DNA from: Pyropia haitanensis
Taxonomy: Eukaryota; Rhodophyta; Bangiophyceae; Bangiales; Bangiaceae
Assembly: GCA_008729055.1 (NCBI GenBank)
Contig: SDUX01000001.1
Coordinates: forward strand, 1,780,319 to 1,844,318
Length of the DNA stretch: 64,000 nt
Direction of reading: 5' to 3'
The notes under the pieces are model-generated. The model did not search any database. It had not been told where the DNA came from and saw only the letters and a list, made by a program, of their open reading frames with translations. The position numbers and the translations under genes are program-made. Within the stretch, counting starts at the first letter, position 1; the number at the start of each line of letters is the position of its first letter. Shown here one piece after another: positions 63,268-64,000 of this stretch.

Positions 63268-63897
63268 TCACTCACCCCCCTCACCCCAGATGTCAGCCAC
63301 GTTGAAGCGGCCCGATGACCCCTCGCCGGGGTCATTCATCACCTCATCCAAGGCGGTGCGGAACCGGTCGTACAACAACGACCGCGACGCCGCGTCCAGC
63401 GCGGCGTCTGCCAGGGACCGCGACGCCACCTCGAAGGTGGCGCCATCCAGCCGGTCCACCTCCAAGCGTAGTGCCTGCTGCATCACGCGTACCGTCTCGC
63501 ACCAGGCACGGATGATCAGACGCGCCGGGAGGTGCATGCGCTTCAACTCGCGCAGGTCCTCCGAGCGGAAGAGTCGGCGGAACGCCGACTCGTCCGCCGG
63601 CGACGCGACCAACGGCACCTTCCCGGGGCCAGCCCTGTACCCCTCCGGGGTACACGACCGATACCGGGACCCCGTGGGAGAGAGCGACCGCGAGGCGTGG
63701 CGAGACCCGCGCTCGCGCCGACGCCGGGACGCCGAGCGCGACGACGACGGCGACGAAATGCCGCCGTCGGTGAGTCGACCGCGTCTCCGCCGTCGACTCC
63801 GACCCGTCCTGCTGTCGGCCGGGACGGCGAGAATGACGACGGCGGCGTGAAGATCGCCCCCCGCGCACGGCTCGGGGTCGCCGGTGAAGGCGACCGC
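63268..63897 (-). CDS. antisense Arg/Ser-rich, capsid-like ORF without a visible start
   Basis: An open frame of 210 codons, antisense to the element, ends at TGA 63268. There is no ATG before the helical part and a stop lies just upstream (63898-63900), so the beginning must be spliced, frame-shifted or lost. The N-terminal half is RS-rich (SPSSSRSASRRRRERGSRHA). The C-terminal 100 residues form a charged helical domain: SAFRRLFRSEDLRELKRMHL, CETVRVMQQALRLEVDRLDG and LLYDRFRTALDEVMND. This layout (low-complexity head, about 100-residue helical end) loosely mirrors the Gag-like ORF at 54.6-56.1 kb. Two perfect 8-bp hairpins (63315-63335, 63636-63654) lie inside. Function is unknown. Tat-lineage Ty3 elements are known to carry antisense ORFs in this position. 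Confidence 0.45.
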   Translation of the reverse strand, partial: AVAFTGDPEPCAGGDLHAAVVILAVPADSRTGRSRRRRRGRLTDGGISSPSSSRSASRRRRERGSRHASRSLSPTGSRYRSCTPEGYRAGPGKVPLVASPADESAFRRLFRSEDLRELKRMHLPARLIIRAWCETVRVMQQALRLEVDRLDGATFEVASRSLADAALDAASRSLLYDRFRTALDEVMNDPGEGSSGRFNVADIWGEGGE

Positions 63898-64000
63898 TCA
63901 CGTCGACCGCGGCATGCGCTAGCCGTGTCCTCAGAACGGCTGTGCCGGCGGCGCGGACGGGATCGGCGGCTCTCGGAAGCGCCCGGGCCCGAGGCGTTGC

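Noticed and set aside
63162..64000. 3' LTR of the Ty3 element
   Set aside because: No segment matches the 56.2-56.55 kb candidate LTR, and no plus-strand polypurine tract was seen.
1..64000. Bacterial or viral origin, CRISPR arrays, rRNA or tRNA genes
   Set aside because: Spliceosomal introns and eukaryote-specific genes argue against prokaryotic origin; no repeat-spacer array, rRNA segment or cloverleaf was recognised.

Overview
The window looks like nuclear DNA of a compact-gene, very GC-rich photosynthetic eukaryote. A red alga of the Bangiales type (Porphyra/Pyropia-like) fits best; a green alga is the main alternative. The reasons are spliceosomal introns that are few and short, eukaryote-only genes (SMC6, DHX8/PRP22, TBCD, eL8, CMSS1), a plant-lineage topoisomerase VI subunit (RHL1), and low-complexity Ala/Gly/Pro tracts encoded by (GGC)n and G/C homopolymers. 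The organism call is inference from composition and gene content.

Layout. 0-36 kb is an extremely GC-rich block: a cytochrome P450 (+), a SLAC1/TehA-type anion channel (+), a multi-pass membrane class-3 lipase (+), tubulin-folding cofactor D (-), an N-acetyltransferase of the NAT9 family (+), SMC6 (-), a GT25-like type II membrane protein (+), an unrecognised low-complexity protein (+) and CMSS1 (-). In several of these genes the reading frame jumps exactly at G/C homopolymers. 37.6-50 kb is a calmer housekeeping block with unbroken frames apart from RHL1: an M32 metallocarboxypeptidase (-) whose intron splits its HExxH motif, the topoisomerase VI subunit RHL1 (+), the spliceosomal helicase DHX8/PRP22 (+), ribosomal protein eL8 (-) with an ATG-only first exon, a two-exon zinc-finger/Tudor-like protein (+) and a zinc-knuckle protein (-). 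50-54 kb is mostly non-coding or an uncertain, frame-fragmented membrane-protein ORF (-).

54.5-64 kb is mobile-element territory. A Gag/capsid-like ORF and an array of perfect hairpins precede an intact-looking Ty3/Gypsy chromovirus. It has Gag with a CCHC knuckle, and Pol in the -1 frame behind a near-textbook frameshift signal: slippery G GGA AAC, UGA, a 5-nt spacer and an 11-bp stem. Pol carries protease, RT, RNase H, integrase and a chromodomain with an intact aromatic cage. It then has about 230 further residues that resemble a chromoshadow-like fold followed by the DLFA...NPP methyltransferase-like domain otherwise typical of DIRS elements. An antisense ORF lies downstream. No LTR pair could be recognised.

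The host genes form no operon-like unit; neighbours are mostly divergent or convergent. The most unusual system is the composite chromovirus Pol. The most pervasive oddity is homopolymer-associated frame switching in the GC-extreme genes.
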